This document shows, in pieces, positions 32,013 to 41,100 of a stretch of 64,000 bases of DNA. Source of the DNA: Saccharopolyspora thermophila (GTDB lineage Bacteria; Actinomycetota; Actinomycetes; Mycobacteriales; Pseudonocardiaceae). How positions within the stretch are numbered: the first letter of the stretch is position 1; each line of letters opens with the position of its first letter. The stretch is from the NCBI RefSeq assembly GCF_014646075.1, contig NZ_BMMT01000022.1, positions 1 through 64,000 on the forward strand, given 5' to 3'. The translations under genes and the position numbers were made by a program. A model generated the notes under the pieces. That model searched no databases, had not been told where the DNA came from, and worked only from the letters and a program-made list of their open reading frames with translations.

Positions 32013-33569
32013 ATGCTGGACATCCGGGCGCTGGTCGAACGGGTGGGGCCCACCCTGCTGCGGCCGGTGGTGCTCCCGGAGCCCACCTCGTGCGTCGGGG
32101 ACGTCGTGATCGCCGAACCCGGCGAACCGGTGAACCCGGCGGGCGGTGACCTGGTGCTCGGCGTCGCGGTGTCCGACGTTGAGCCCGCAGTGGCGCTGAT
32201 CGAGTCCTGCGGCGCTCGGGACGCCGCCGCGGTGCTGCTCAAGCCACCGGTCGCCACGCAGCAGGCGGTGTCCGCGGCCGCCGAGCGGGCCGGGGTCGCG
32301 CTGGTCGAGGTGCGGCCCGGCACGGCGTGGGCGCAGCTGGTGTGGCTGGTCCGGGCCGCGCTGGCGGGCACCGGCATCGAGGACGCCGACGCGCGCGGCC
32401 CCGGCGTCAGCGACCTGTTCCGCCTCGCCGACGCCGTCGCGGACGTGGTGGACGCGCCGGTCACGATCGAGGACGCGCACTCCCAGGTCCTGGCCTACTC
32501 GGCCCGGCAGGACCTCATCGACCCGGCCCGGGTGTCCACCATCATGGGCCGCAGGCAGCCCGACGACGTGCTCGCCAAGTTCCGCGCCCGCGGCACGTTC
32601 CGGCAGATCAGCAAGGGCAGCTCGGCCATCTTCGTGCCCGCCCAGCAGGACGGCACGCTGCCGCGCCTGGTCGTGCCGATCCGGATGGGCGGCGAACTCC
32701 TCGGCTCCATGTGGGCGGTCGTGCCCGGCGAGGTGTCGGAGGAGCGGTCGACGGCGTTCGCCGAAACCGCGCCGCTGGTCGCGCTGCACCTGCTGCGGTG
32801 GCGCGCGGTGGCCGACGCGGGGCGGCGGCGGACCGCCGAGCAGGTGCGGCTGCTGCTCGAAGGCGGCGAGGGCTGGCGGGCCGCCGCCAACGAGCTGGCC
32901 GTACCCAGCGAGGCGCACCGCGTCGTCGCCATCGAGACACCCGCCTCCGCCGGGCCCGCCGAAGGCCACCGGCTGGCGATGTGGGAGTGGATCACCCGCG
33001 GCATCGGGCGGCGCCCGCTGGTCACCGAGATCGGCACCCTGCTGTATGCGCTGGTGTCCGACCGCGCCGGGCCCGGCGGCTGGCCGGACCTGCGGGCCGC
33101 GCTCGCATCGCACGACGTGACACCGCGCCCCCTGATCGCCGTGGGCACCGCCGTGGCGGTCGCCGACCTGCCGCGGTCGCGGGCCCAGGCCGAGGAACTG
33201 ATCAGCCTGCTGCGCGCCGGGCACCTGCAGCAGCGGGTGGCCGTGTACGAGCAGAACTGGCACCGCGTGGTGCTGAGCCGCATGGCGGGTGCGGCGACCG
33301 ACGCCGGGGTGGGTGCCCTCGGGCCGCTGCCGGTGCTGCGGGAGCACGACCGCACACAGGGCACCGACTATCTCGCCACGCTGCACGCGTGGCTGCGCCA
33401 CCCCGGCGATCCGCGGCAGGCCAGCCGGGAGCTGAGGGTGCACCCGAACACCTTCCGGTACCGGATGAAGCGCCTCACCCAACTCGTCGACATCGACCTC
33501 GACGACCCGGAGATCCGCTCCGCGCTCCTGGTCCAACTCCTCGCCGACCGCTGGGCCCAGCACGGCTGA
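32013..33569 (+). CDS. PucR-family transcriptional regulator
   Basis: 518 residues. The C-terminal helix-turn-helix_30 domain is clear (WLRHPGDPRQASRELRVHPN, TFRYRMKRLTQLVDIDLDDP). The centre has a GGDEF-like PucR domain with LADAVADVVDAPVTIEDAHS, and the N-terminus a sensory region. ATG 32013 has AGGAGG six bases upstream; GTG 32010 is too close. The next gene on the same strand is alanine dehydrogenase. In Bacillus the PucR-type AdeR activates ald, so the same relation is likely here. Divergent from the gcvH-sdaA riboswitch transcript. Confidence 0.85.
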   Translation: MLDIRALVERVGPTLLRPVVLPEPTSCVGDVVIAEPGEPVNPAGGDLVLGVAVSDVEPAVALIESCGARDAAAVLLKPPVATQQAVSAAAERAGVALVEVRPGTAWAQLVWLVRAALAGTGIEDADARGPGVSDLFRLADAVADVVDAPVTIEDAHSQVLAYSARQDLIDPARVSTIMGRRQPDDVLAKFRARGTFRQISKGSSAIFVPAQQDGTLPRLVVPIRMGGELLGSMWAVVPGEVSEERSTAFAETAPLVALHLLRWRAVADAGRRRTAEQVRLLLEGGEGWRAAANELAVPSEAHRVVAIETPASAGPAEGHRLAMWEWITRGIGRRPLVTEIGTLLYALVSDRAGPGGWPDLRAALASHDVTPRPLIAVGTAVAVADLPRSRAQAEELISLLRAGHLQQRVAVYEQNWHRVVLSRMAGAATDAGVGALGPLPVLREHDRTQGTDYLATLHAWLRHPGDPRQASRELRVHPNTFRYRMKRLTQLVDIDLDDPEIRSALLVQLLADRWAQHG

Positions 33570-33576
33570 AATTGCG

Positions 33577-33692
33577 AACCCACACGCCCGCACGCGCCGG
33601 GATGAAGCTCCCAAGTTTGTTTGCCGAAACCTGGGAACCAACACGCCCCCGCGTGTCGGGGCGAGACTCCCAACTTTGCCGAAACCTGGGGA
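33577..33692 (+). repeat. Second repeat family: two tandem ~57-bp units with a CCCAA-TTT/AAACCTGGG hairpin
   Basis: Unit 1 (33577-33636) and unit 2 (33637-33692) share ACACGCCC, CTCCCAA(G/C)TTTG and CCGAAACCTGGG(A) in the same order. Inside each, CCCAAGTTT or a variant pairs imperfectly with AAACCTGGG. They lie in the 241-base gap between the PucR and ald genes. They differ from the GGGAAC family in core sequence. No other copy is seen in the window. Confidence 0.6.
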
Positions 33693-33810
33693 CGGATGCG
33701 CGTTGTGCTGCGAGCACAAAGCAGCCGGGGCAATCTCATTGCGCGGGAATGATGCGCCTCCGGCAGCGGCAGCGGATCGTTGTCCGCAACAGCCGAGAAA
33801 GGATTTCGTC

Positions 33811-34926
33811 GTGAAGATCGCAGTTCCGCGCGAGATCAAGAACCACGAGTACCGGGTCGCGATCACTCCTGCGGGTGTGCACGAACTCGTCTCCCGCGGT
33901 CATGACGTCTTCGTCGAGACCAACGCGGGCGCCGGCTCCTCGATCCCCGACGAGGACTATCTCTCGGCGGGCGCGAAGGTGCTGCCCACCGCCGAGGACG
34001 TCTGGGCCGAGGGCCAGCTGGTGCTCAAGGTCAAGGAACCCATCGCCGAGGAGTACCCGCGGCTGCGCCGTGACCAGGTGCTGTTCACCTACCTGCACCT
34101 GGCCGCCTCCGCCGAGCTGACCCAGGCGATGCTCAGGTCCGGCATCACGGGCATCGCCTACGAGACGGTGCAGACCGCCAACGGAGCCCTCCCCCTGCTT
34201 GCGCCGATGAGCGAGGTCGCTGGCCGTCTCGCCCCGCAGGTCGGCGCGTATTCGCTGATGCGCCCGAGCGGTGGTCGGGGCGTGCTGCCTGGCGGTGTTC
34301 CGGGCGTGCACCCGGCGCGGGTCGTGGTGATCGGCGGCGGCGTCGCGGGCCTCAACGCCGCCCGCGTGGCCGTGGGCATGGGCGCTGACGTGGAGCTGCT
34401 GGACACCAACGTCGACAAGCTGCGCGAGATCGACCGGGTCTTCCACGGCCAGATCCGCACGGTGACGTCCAACCGGTACTCGGTGGAGCAGGCCGTGCGG
34501 GCCGCGGACCTGGTCATCGGCGCGGTGCTGATCCCGGGCGCCAAGGCCCCGAAGCTGGTGTCCAACCAGCTGGTGTCGGAGATGAAGCCGGGTAGCGTGC
34601 TGGTGGACATCGCGATCGACCAGGGCGGCTGCTTCGCCGACTCGCGACCGACCACGCACGACGACCCGACCTACCAGGTGCACAACTCGGTGTTCTACTG
34701 CGTGGCGAACATGCCCGGCGCGGTGCCGAACACGTCGACGTACGCGCTGACCAACGTGACGCTGCCCTACGTGGTGCGCATCGCCGACCAGGGCTGGCAG
34801 CAGGCGTGCCGGACCGACGCGGCGCTCGCCGGTGGCCTCAACACCTACGACGGAAAGCTGGTCAACGCGCCGGTCGCCGAGGCCCACGGTCTCACCAGCA
34901 CCCCCATCAGCGACGTCCTGTCCTGA
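33811..34926 (+). CDS. ald: Alanine dehydrogenase
   Basis: 371 residues, the standard length. It starts VKIAVPREIKNHEYRVAITP (GTG 33811, GAAAGGA upstream). LKVKEPIAEEYPRLR and LFTYLHLAA contain substrate residues; VVVIGGGVAGLNAARVA is the NAD-binding loop; a YYRCVAN-like VFYCVANMPGAVPNTST closes the active site. It converts L-alanine and NAD to pyruvate, ammonia and NADH, or the reverse. Preceded by a PucR regulator and followed by a perfect 20-bp terminator hairpin formed from two facing GGGAAC repeats. Confidence 0.96.
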   Translation: MKIAVPREIKNHEYRVAITPAGVHELVSRGHDVFVETNAGAGSSIPDEDYLSAGAKVLPTAEDVWAEGQLVLKVKEPIAEEYPRLRRDQVLFTYLHLAASAELTQAMLRSGITGIAYETVQTANGALPLLAPMSEVAGRLAPQVGAYSLMRPSGGRGVLPGGVPGVHPARVVVIGGGVAGLNAARVAVGMGADVELLDTNVDKLREIDRVFHGQIRTVTSNRYSVEQAVRAADLVIGAVLIPGAKAPKLVSNQLVSEMKPGSVLVDIAIDQGGCFADSRPTTHDDPTYQVHNSVFYCVANMPGAVPNTSTYALTNVTLPYVVRIADQGWQQACRTDAALAGGLNTYDGKLVNAPVAEAHGLTSTPISDVLS

Positions 34927-34951
34927 TCGGCGACCGCACCGGCGCCGATTC

Positions 34952-34999
34952 AGCGAGGGAACTTTCCTGCCACCCGCGCGGCAGGAAAGTTCCCTCGCT
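34952..34999 (+). terminator. ald terminator built from two facing GGGAAC repeats
   Basis: AGCGAGGGAACTTTCCTGCC (34952-34971) pairs perfectly over 20 bp with 34980-34999, with an eight-base loop and GTTTT following. It starts 26 bases after the ald stop codon. This is the clearest case in which the repeat family acts as an intrinsic terminator. Confidence 0.85.
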
Positions 35000-35030
35000 C
35001 GTTTTCCCGGGGACCTCCCGTGCCGCTGGG

Positions 35031-35098
35031 GTGGCAGGAAGGTTCCCTTCCGCACGTCGGGCCGGGCCTGCTCCGGTGGCAGCGGAGTTCCCTTGCTC
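35031..35098 (-). repeat. Two further copies of the GGGAAC repeat
   Basis: Reverse-orientation copies at 35031-35050 (GTGGCAGGAAGGTTCCCTTC) and 35076-35098 (a degenerate copy with GCAGCGGAGTTCCCTTGCTC). They follow the ald terminator hairpin. The rest of 35099-35508, up to the next gene, holds no supported gene. Confidence 0.75.
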
Positions 35099-35508
35099 GG
35101 GTTGGGGGATAGGGCCACTGGACGCTGTGCAGGCACCCCTGGATGAGCGGTTCATCACTGGTCCGGGGGCGAAATCCGACGAGAAATCGGTTACGGAGAG
35201 TCGCCAATCGGCGTGACATTACGGGGCGGCCCGCTCAACCAGCCTGGGGGTCACCGGGAGCAGGCCGCCACTGTCAGTGTAGGACACGACTGCCCGTTTG
35301 CCGACGCCGTGCGCCGCCCGCACACGGCCAATTTCGCGCCGAATCGATAACCACTCGATGGGGTGAGCACGGGGCGCGGGGCGTGCAGGCGGGCACGCCG
35401 ACTGCCGATGTCACCCGTTGGAGTCGGCGCGGATGCTCCTGCCGTTCGCAGGCTCCACCCACGGCACCGACGCACCCCGAACGTTCGACAACGGTGGGAG
35501 ACGACGTG

Positions 35509-36033
35509 ATGGCGACAGCGCTGCGCACGGCTGTTCTTGAGCGGCTCGACAGTTTGGACCGGGTGGTGGCCGAGGACCAGACCGAGGTGCTGCTGCCGGT
35601 GGCCCGCTCCGAGCTGTACCGGCTCACCGAAGCGCTGCGCGCCCTGCTCGCCGCGCACCACCCGGGCGAGGACGGCCGTTGCCCGTCCTGCCAGGGCACG
35701 CTGCGCAGCAGGCCGTGGCCGTGCACGGTGTGGCGCACCGCCCACAAGCAGTTCATCAGCGACGCGGCAGCCCACCCGCTGCGCGCCCGCACCTCACGTT
35801 CGGCGGAACGGCGGCGTGGAGCCGCGCACACGGCCTCGGAGGTCGAGGTGGTGCCCACACCGATCGTGTCCTCGGGTGGGCGAGGTCCCGGCGACTGGGA
35901 CACCAGCGAGTTCACCCGCCCCGACCTGACGACCGCACCGCCGCCCGTGCCGCCGATGGGCGGGTACCTGGAAACCGACCACACCAGGATCTACCGGGCG
36001 TCGGTGAGCGACCCGTCGATCCACTGGCCGTAG
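35509..36033 (+). CDS. Hypothetical protein
   Basis: 174 residues from ATG 35509 (GGGAG eight bases upstream; a GTG three bases earlier is also possible). The N-terminal ~70 residues are helical with [20 protein letters not shown] and [21 protein letters not shown] knuckle ([16 protein letters not shown]) follows, then a long polar tail rich in Thr, Pro and Ser ending in a [16 protein letters not shown] segment. No known domain. It precedes the ABC-2 type transporter genes by 113 bases. Confidence 0.55.
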   Translation: MATALRTAVLERLDSLDRVVAEDQTEVLLPVARSELYRLTEALRALLAAHHPGEDGRCPSCQGTLRSRPWPCTVWRTAHKQFISDAAAHPLRARTSRSAERRRGAAHTASEVEVVPTPIVSSGGRGPGDWDTSEFTRPDLTTAPPPVPPMGGYLETDHTRIYRASVSDPSIHWP

Positions 36034-36146
36034 TCACCGCAGGTCACGCGGGCCGCACACGGCGAAACGACCACACCGCACCCCACGCCCGTTCCGGTCC
36101 GGCAGGATGAGCGCGGACGGGTGAACGGTGACGTGGGAGGGCGCGC

Positions 36147-37127
36147 GTGCACGACGGCAGCGGCCAGATCATGGTGCGGGGGCTCAGCAAGAGCTTCGGT
36201 CCGATCCACGCCGTGCAGGACCTCAGCTTCACGGTGCGGCCTGGTGCGGTCACCGGGTTCATCGGCCCGAACGGTTCCGGCAAGACGACGACCCTCCGCA
36301 TGATCCTCGGTTTGGTCGCGCCCACCGCGGGCACCGCGACGATCAACGGTCTGCCGTTCCACCGGCTGCCGAACCCGGCGCACGTGGTCGGGGCGGTGCT
36401 GGACGCGCAGAGCTTCCACCCCGGCCGCACCGCGCGCAACCACCTGCGCTGCTACGCCGCTGCCATGGGCGTGCCGGACGCGCAGGTCGACCGGGCCCTG
36501 GAGCTGGTCGGCCTGGCCAGCGCGGGCAAACACAAGACGGGCGTGTTCTCACTGGGCATGCGGCAGCGCCTGGCGCTGGCCACGGCGCTGCTCGGCGACC
36601 CGCAGGTGCTGGTGCTGGACGAGCCCGCCAACGGACTGGACCCGGAGGGCATCGCCTGGCTGCGCAACTTCCTGAGAACCTTCGCCGCGAGCGGTCGCAC
36701 GGTGCTGATGTCCAGCCACTTCCTCCGGGAAATCGAGCACACCGTCGACCAGCTGGTGATCATCAGCCGGGGCAGGTGCGTCTACGACGGGCATCTCGAC
36801 GAGCTCCGCGCGGCGCAGCGCTCCCGCGCCCTGGTGCAGGCCGCCGAGCCCGGCAGGCTGGCCGACACACTGCAGCACGCCGGGTTCGGCATCGAGTACC
36901 TCCCCGACGGCAGGCTCGCCGTCAATGGCGCTGATTCGCGGACGGTGGCGGACCTCGCGCTGGAAGCCGGGGTCGCACTGTACGGGATGCAGGACGAGCG
37001 GATCGGGCTTGAGGAGTTGTTCTTCCAACTCACCAGCGGCCAGTACACCGGGGCTCGGCCGCCGGCGGACGCGCAGCAGTGGGCCCCGCCGGGCGGCGCG
37101 GGTCGTGGTTTCGGGGGGAATGCCTGA
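36147..37127 (+). CDS. ABC transporter ATP-binding protein (ABC-2 type)
   Basis: 326 residues from GTG 36147 (GGGAGG upstream). Walker A GPNGSGKTTT (~44), signature FSLGMRQRLALA (~135; a normal LSGGQ variant for this family), Walker B VLVLDEPANGLDP and a switch His in TVLMSSHFL. The C-terminal ~100 residues are the accessory domain of DrrA/CcmA-type export ATPases. It shares a TGATG stop-start overlap with its permease. Substrate unknown; such systems export drugs, lipids or peptides. Confidence 0.88.
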   Translation: MHDGSGQIMVRGLSKSFGPIHAVQDLSFTVRPGAVTGFIGPNGSGKTTTLRMILGLVAPTAGTATINGLPFHRLPNPAHVVGAVLDAQSFHPGRTARNHLRCYAAAMGVPDAQVDRALELVGLASAGKHKTGVFSLGMRQRLALATALLGDPQVLVLDEPANGLDPEGIAWLRNFLRTFAASGRTVLMSSHFLREIEHTVDQLVIISRGRCVYDGHLDELRAAQRSRALVQAAEPGRLADTLQHAGFGIEYLPDGRLAVNGADSRTVADLALEAGVALYGMQDERIGLEELFFQLTSGQYTGARPPADAQQWAPPGGAGRGFGGNA

Positions 37128-37981
37128 TGCTTGGGCTGATCAGGGCCGAGTTCCGCAAGATCTTCACCACCAACCTGTGGTGGGCACTGCTCATCCCGGT
37201 GGCGTTGCTCGGTTTCGGGGCGGGCTGGTTGGGTACCGCCGTGGTGGCGATCATCGACATGGTCGAACAGTTCAACCGGTCGGTCCCGCTCGGTCTGCTG
37301 TCGGTGTCGATGTCGACGAACTTCAGCACCATCTTCGCGGCCCTGTTCGGGGCCATGGCGTACGCGGGCGAGCACCGCAACAAGAGCATCACGACCACCT
37401 ACCTGACCGGCAACCCGCGCGGGGCTGTGCTGTGCGCGAAGCTCGTCGCCTACGGGGCTGTCGGGTTCGTGTACGGGTTGACCAACGTGCTCAGCGCGAG
37501 CCTGGGCGGGCTGCTCGGGGCCGGTCAGGACTTCAGGAACTTCGGCGACCCGGTCGACTGGATCAGCGTCGGCGCCGCGGGCGTGCTGGCGATGGTCCTG
37601 TGGACGCTGCTGGGCGTCGGCTTCGGGGCGCTGGTCGCCAACGCGGTGCTCGCGATCATCGTGCCGCTGGTCTACAAGTTCGTGGTCGAGTTCATCCTGT
37701 CACTGGGGCTGATGGACTCCCATGCGGCCGGGATCGGCCCCTATCTGCCGGGCGCGGCGGGCAACGGGATCGTGTCGAATCTGGCGGTGCCGCTGTTCGT
37801 GGCGGCGGTGGCGGGCCCGGACGAGCCGAACATCCCGCGCGCCGCGTTCGAGTTCCTGCACCTGTTCTTCGGCGGCGACTACGGCCACCCGTGGTGGGCG
37901 AGCCTGCTGACGTTCGCCGTCTACACCGCCCTGTTCATCACCGGTGGATGGCTGATCAGTCGCCGCCGCGACATCGCCTGA
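37127..37981 (+). CDS. ABC-2 type permease
   Basis: 284 residues with six predicted membrane helices: an N-terminal LWWALLIPVALLGFGAGWLG, later GVLAMVLWTLLGVGFGALVANAV, and a last helix FAVYTALFITGGWLISRRRD. ATG 37127 overlaps the ATPase stop by one base. It forms the membrane half of the exporter with the preceding ATPase. A pair of facing GGGAAC repeats follows. Confidence 0.85.
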   Translation: MLGLIRAEFRKIFTTNLWWALLIPVALLGFGAGWLGTAVVAIIDMVEQFNRSVPLGLLSVSMSTNFSTIFAALFGAMAYAGEHRNKSITTTYLTGNPRGAVLCAKLVAYGAVGFVYGLTNVLSASLGGLLGAGQDFRNFGDPVDWISVGAAGVLAMVLWTLLGVGFGALVANAVLAIIVPLVYKFVVEFILSLGLMDSHAAGIGPYLPGAAGNGIVSNLAVPLFVAAVAGPDEPNIPRAAFEFLHLFFGGDYGHPWWASLLTFAVYTALFITGGWLISRRRDIA

Positions 37982-37989
37982 CGCCTCCT

Positions 37990-38107
37990 GGAGCAAGGGA
38001 ACTTTTCTGCAATCCATCCCGCCGACACCCACCCCGCCAACCAGCGGGTTCGGGGGCAGGCTCACGGCCTTCGCGACCGCCTGGTGACAGGAAAGTTCCC
38101 TTGCTCC
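37990..38107 (+). repeat. Facing pair of GGGAAC repeats around 72 bases
   Basis: Copies at 37990-38011 (GGAGCAAGGGAACTTTTCTG) and 38084-38107 (reverse orientation, ending TTGCTCC) are inverted and can pair over ~20 bp with one mismatch. They are positioned just after the permease stop, with a longer loop than in the ald terminator. Confidence 0.75.
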
Positions 38108-38188
38108 ACCTCCGCGGACCGGGTTGGTGAGGTCACATCGGTGGATGACGCGGGCTGCGCGGTCGGTGGCGCGGAATAACCTGGCGGG

Positions 38189-41100
38189 GTGAGCGACTCC
38201 GGTAGTCCCCCGTCGACGGGCGGCTGGATCCGCCGCCTCTTCGCCGCCTGCCGACGCCACCCGGTGGCCCTGTGCCTGGCGATGGGCGCCTCGGTCACCG
38301 CAGTGGGGTTGGAGGCGCTGGTCCCGCTGCTGACCAAGCTTGCGGTTGACGACGCGGTCGCGAACAGCACCGACCGGTTGTGGTGGATCGTGCTCGCCCT
38401 GGTGGGGTTGGGCCTGTTCCGCTTCGGCTCGGCGTTCGTGCGCCGCTACAGCGCGGGGCGACTGGCGCTGGACGTGCAGCACGACCTGCGCCGGGCGGTG
38501 TTCGCGGCGATGCAGCGGCTCGACGGCGGCAAGCAGGACGCCCTACGCACCGGGCAGGTGGTGTCCCGGTCGATCAGCGATCTGCAGCTGGTGCACTCGC
38601 TGCTGGCGATGCTGCCCCTGGCGGCCGGGACGGCGGTGCTGGCGCTGTTCGCACTGGCCGCGATGCTGTGGCTGTCGCCGCTGCTGACGGTGGTGGCGCT
38701 GGTGGTCGCGCCGTTGATCGCCGTGGTGTCGGCGCGCAGCAAGAAGAGCCTGTTCCCGGCGACCTGGTCGGCCCAGCAGCGGGCCGCCGACATCGCGCAG
38801 CAGGTCGAGGAGACGGTGACCGGGGTCCGCGTGGTGAAGGGCTTCGGCCAGGAGGAGCGGGAGGTCGGGCGCCTGGAGGCTCGGGCGCGGCGACTGTTCG
38901 CCGAGCGGCTGCGCGCGGCGCGGATGACGTCGCTGCCGGCGGCGAGCCTGGCCGCGCTACCTTCCGCCGGGCAGGTCGGGGTGTTGGGCCTCGGCGGGTG
39001 GATGGTGCTGCAGGGGCAGGTCAGCCTGGGCACGTTCGTCGCGTTCGCCGGTTACGTGGCGATGCTGTCCGGCCCGGCCCGGATGCTGTCGAGCGTGATG
39101 ATCCAGGCGCAGCTCGCGCGCGCCGGGGTGGAGCGCATCCACGAGTTGATCGACTCGCAGCCGGAGGTGCAGGACAAGCCGGACGCCGCGGTGCTGCCGG
39201 CGGGTCCCCTGCAGGTGCGGTTGACCGACGTGAGCTTCGGCTACACCCGCGACCAGCCGGTGCTCAACAACGCCTCACTGCACGTCCGCCCGGGCGAGAC
39301 GGTGGCGCTGGTGGGCCCGGCCGGGTCGGGCAAGTCGACGGTGTCGCTGCTGCTGCCCCGGTTCTACGACGTGCATTCGGGGAGCATCACGATCGGCCCG
39401 GAGGGGGACGGTTCCCCGGGACACGACATTCGCGACCTGCGGTTGGATTCGCTGCGGTCCGCGGTGGGGGTCGTGTTCGAGGAGGCGTTCCTGTTCTCCG
39501 ACACCATCCGCGGCAACATCGCCTACGGCCGTCCGGACGCCACCGAAGCGGAGATCGTCGCCGCGGCGAAGGCGGCCGAGGCGCACGATTTCATCACCGC
39601 GCTCGCCGACGGCTACGACACGGTGGTCGGTGAGCGCGGCCTGACGTTGTCCGGTGGTCAGCGGCAGCGGGTGGCCCTGGCGCGGGCGCTGCTGTCCAAC
39701 CCGCGGATCCTGGTGCTCGACGACGCCACGTCGGCCGTGGACCCGGCCACCGAAGCCGCCATCCACGACACGCTGCGCTCAGTGACGGCGCAGCGCACGA
39801 CGTTGTTGATCGCGCACCGCAGGTCGACGCTGGCGCTGGCGGACCGGATCGCCGTGCTCGACGAGGGCCGGGTGGTGGACGTCGGCACCGAGCAGGAGCT
39901 CACGCAGCGGTGCGAGCTGTTCCGGTCGCTGCTGGCCGGGCCGGGTGAGTCGATCGACGACCGCTGCGATGGCCGCGACTCGGCGGACGGGGCGGGGACC
40001 ACGCCGGAGCTGTGGCCGCCGGTCGAGAAGGACGAGTTCGCGTTCGCGAGCAGCGCGCCGACCCCGGCCGGGCCGCGCGCCATGGGCGGCATGGGTGGCA
40101 TGGTGATGCCGCCGACCCCGGAGCTGGTCGAGGGCATCCGCACGCTCCCGCCCGCAACCGACCAACCGGTGCTGCGCGACGAGGACCCCACCGCCCCTGA
40201 TCCGCGGTTCCGGCTGGCCCGGTTGCTGCGGCCCATCCGCTGGGGCCTGCTGCTGACGGTGCTGCTGGTCGCCGGGGACGCGTTGACCTCGGTGCTGCTG
40301 CCGTCGCTGGTGCGGCACGGCATCGACGGCGGCGTGAGCGCTGGTGATGTCGACGTGCTGTGGGTGGCCACGGGGGTGGGGGCGCTCGTCGTGGCGGCCG
40401 GGTGGCTGGTGGTCAAGCTGCAGACGGTGGTCACCGCGCGCACCGGCGAGACGCTGCTCTATTTGCTGCGGCTGCGCAGCTTCGCGCACCTGCAGCGGCT
40501 CGGCCTGGACTACTACGAGCGGGAGCTTGCGGGGCGGATCATGACCCGGATGACCACCGACGTCGACGCGCTGTCGACGTTCCTGCAAACCGGGTTGGCG
40601 ACGTTCGTGGTCAGCGCGTTGACCCTGGTGGGGATCAGCGGGGCGTTGCTGGTCACCGACGTGTCGCTGGCACTGGTGGCCTTGGCGGTCCTGCCGGTGC
40701 TGGTGGTGGCGACCGTGCTGTTCCGGAGGGTTTCGTCGACTGCGTACGCGGAGGCACGGGAGCGGGTGAGCACGGTCAACGCCGACCTGCAGGAGAACGT
40801 CTCCGGGATGCGGGTGGCGCAGGCGCACCGCCGCGAGGGGCACGCGGCGAAGGCGTTCGCCCAGCGCAGTGACGCCTACCGGCGTTCGCGGCTGCGGGCA
40901 CAGCGCTACATCGCCACCTACTTCCCGTTCGTCGCGCTGCTGTCCGAGATCGCGCAGGCCGCGGTGTTGGGCGTGGGCGCGGCGCGGGTCGCCTCCGGTG
41001 ATCTCACTGCGGGGGTGCTGGTGGCGTTCCTGCTCTACCTCGGCCTGTTCTTCTCACCGGTGCAGCAGTTGTCCGGTGTGTTCGACGGGTACCAGCAGGC

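Noticed and set aside
31956-33866. A 636-codon frame antisense to the PucR gene
   Set aside because: Pure His/Arg/Gly/Gln shadow composition with no ribosome site; the PucR protein is clear on the plus strand.
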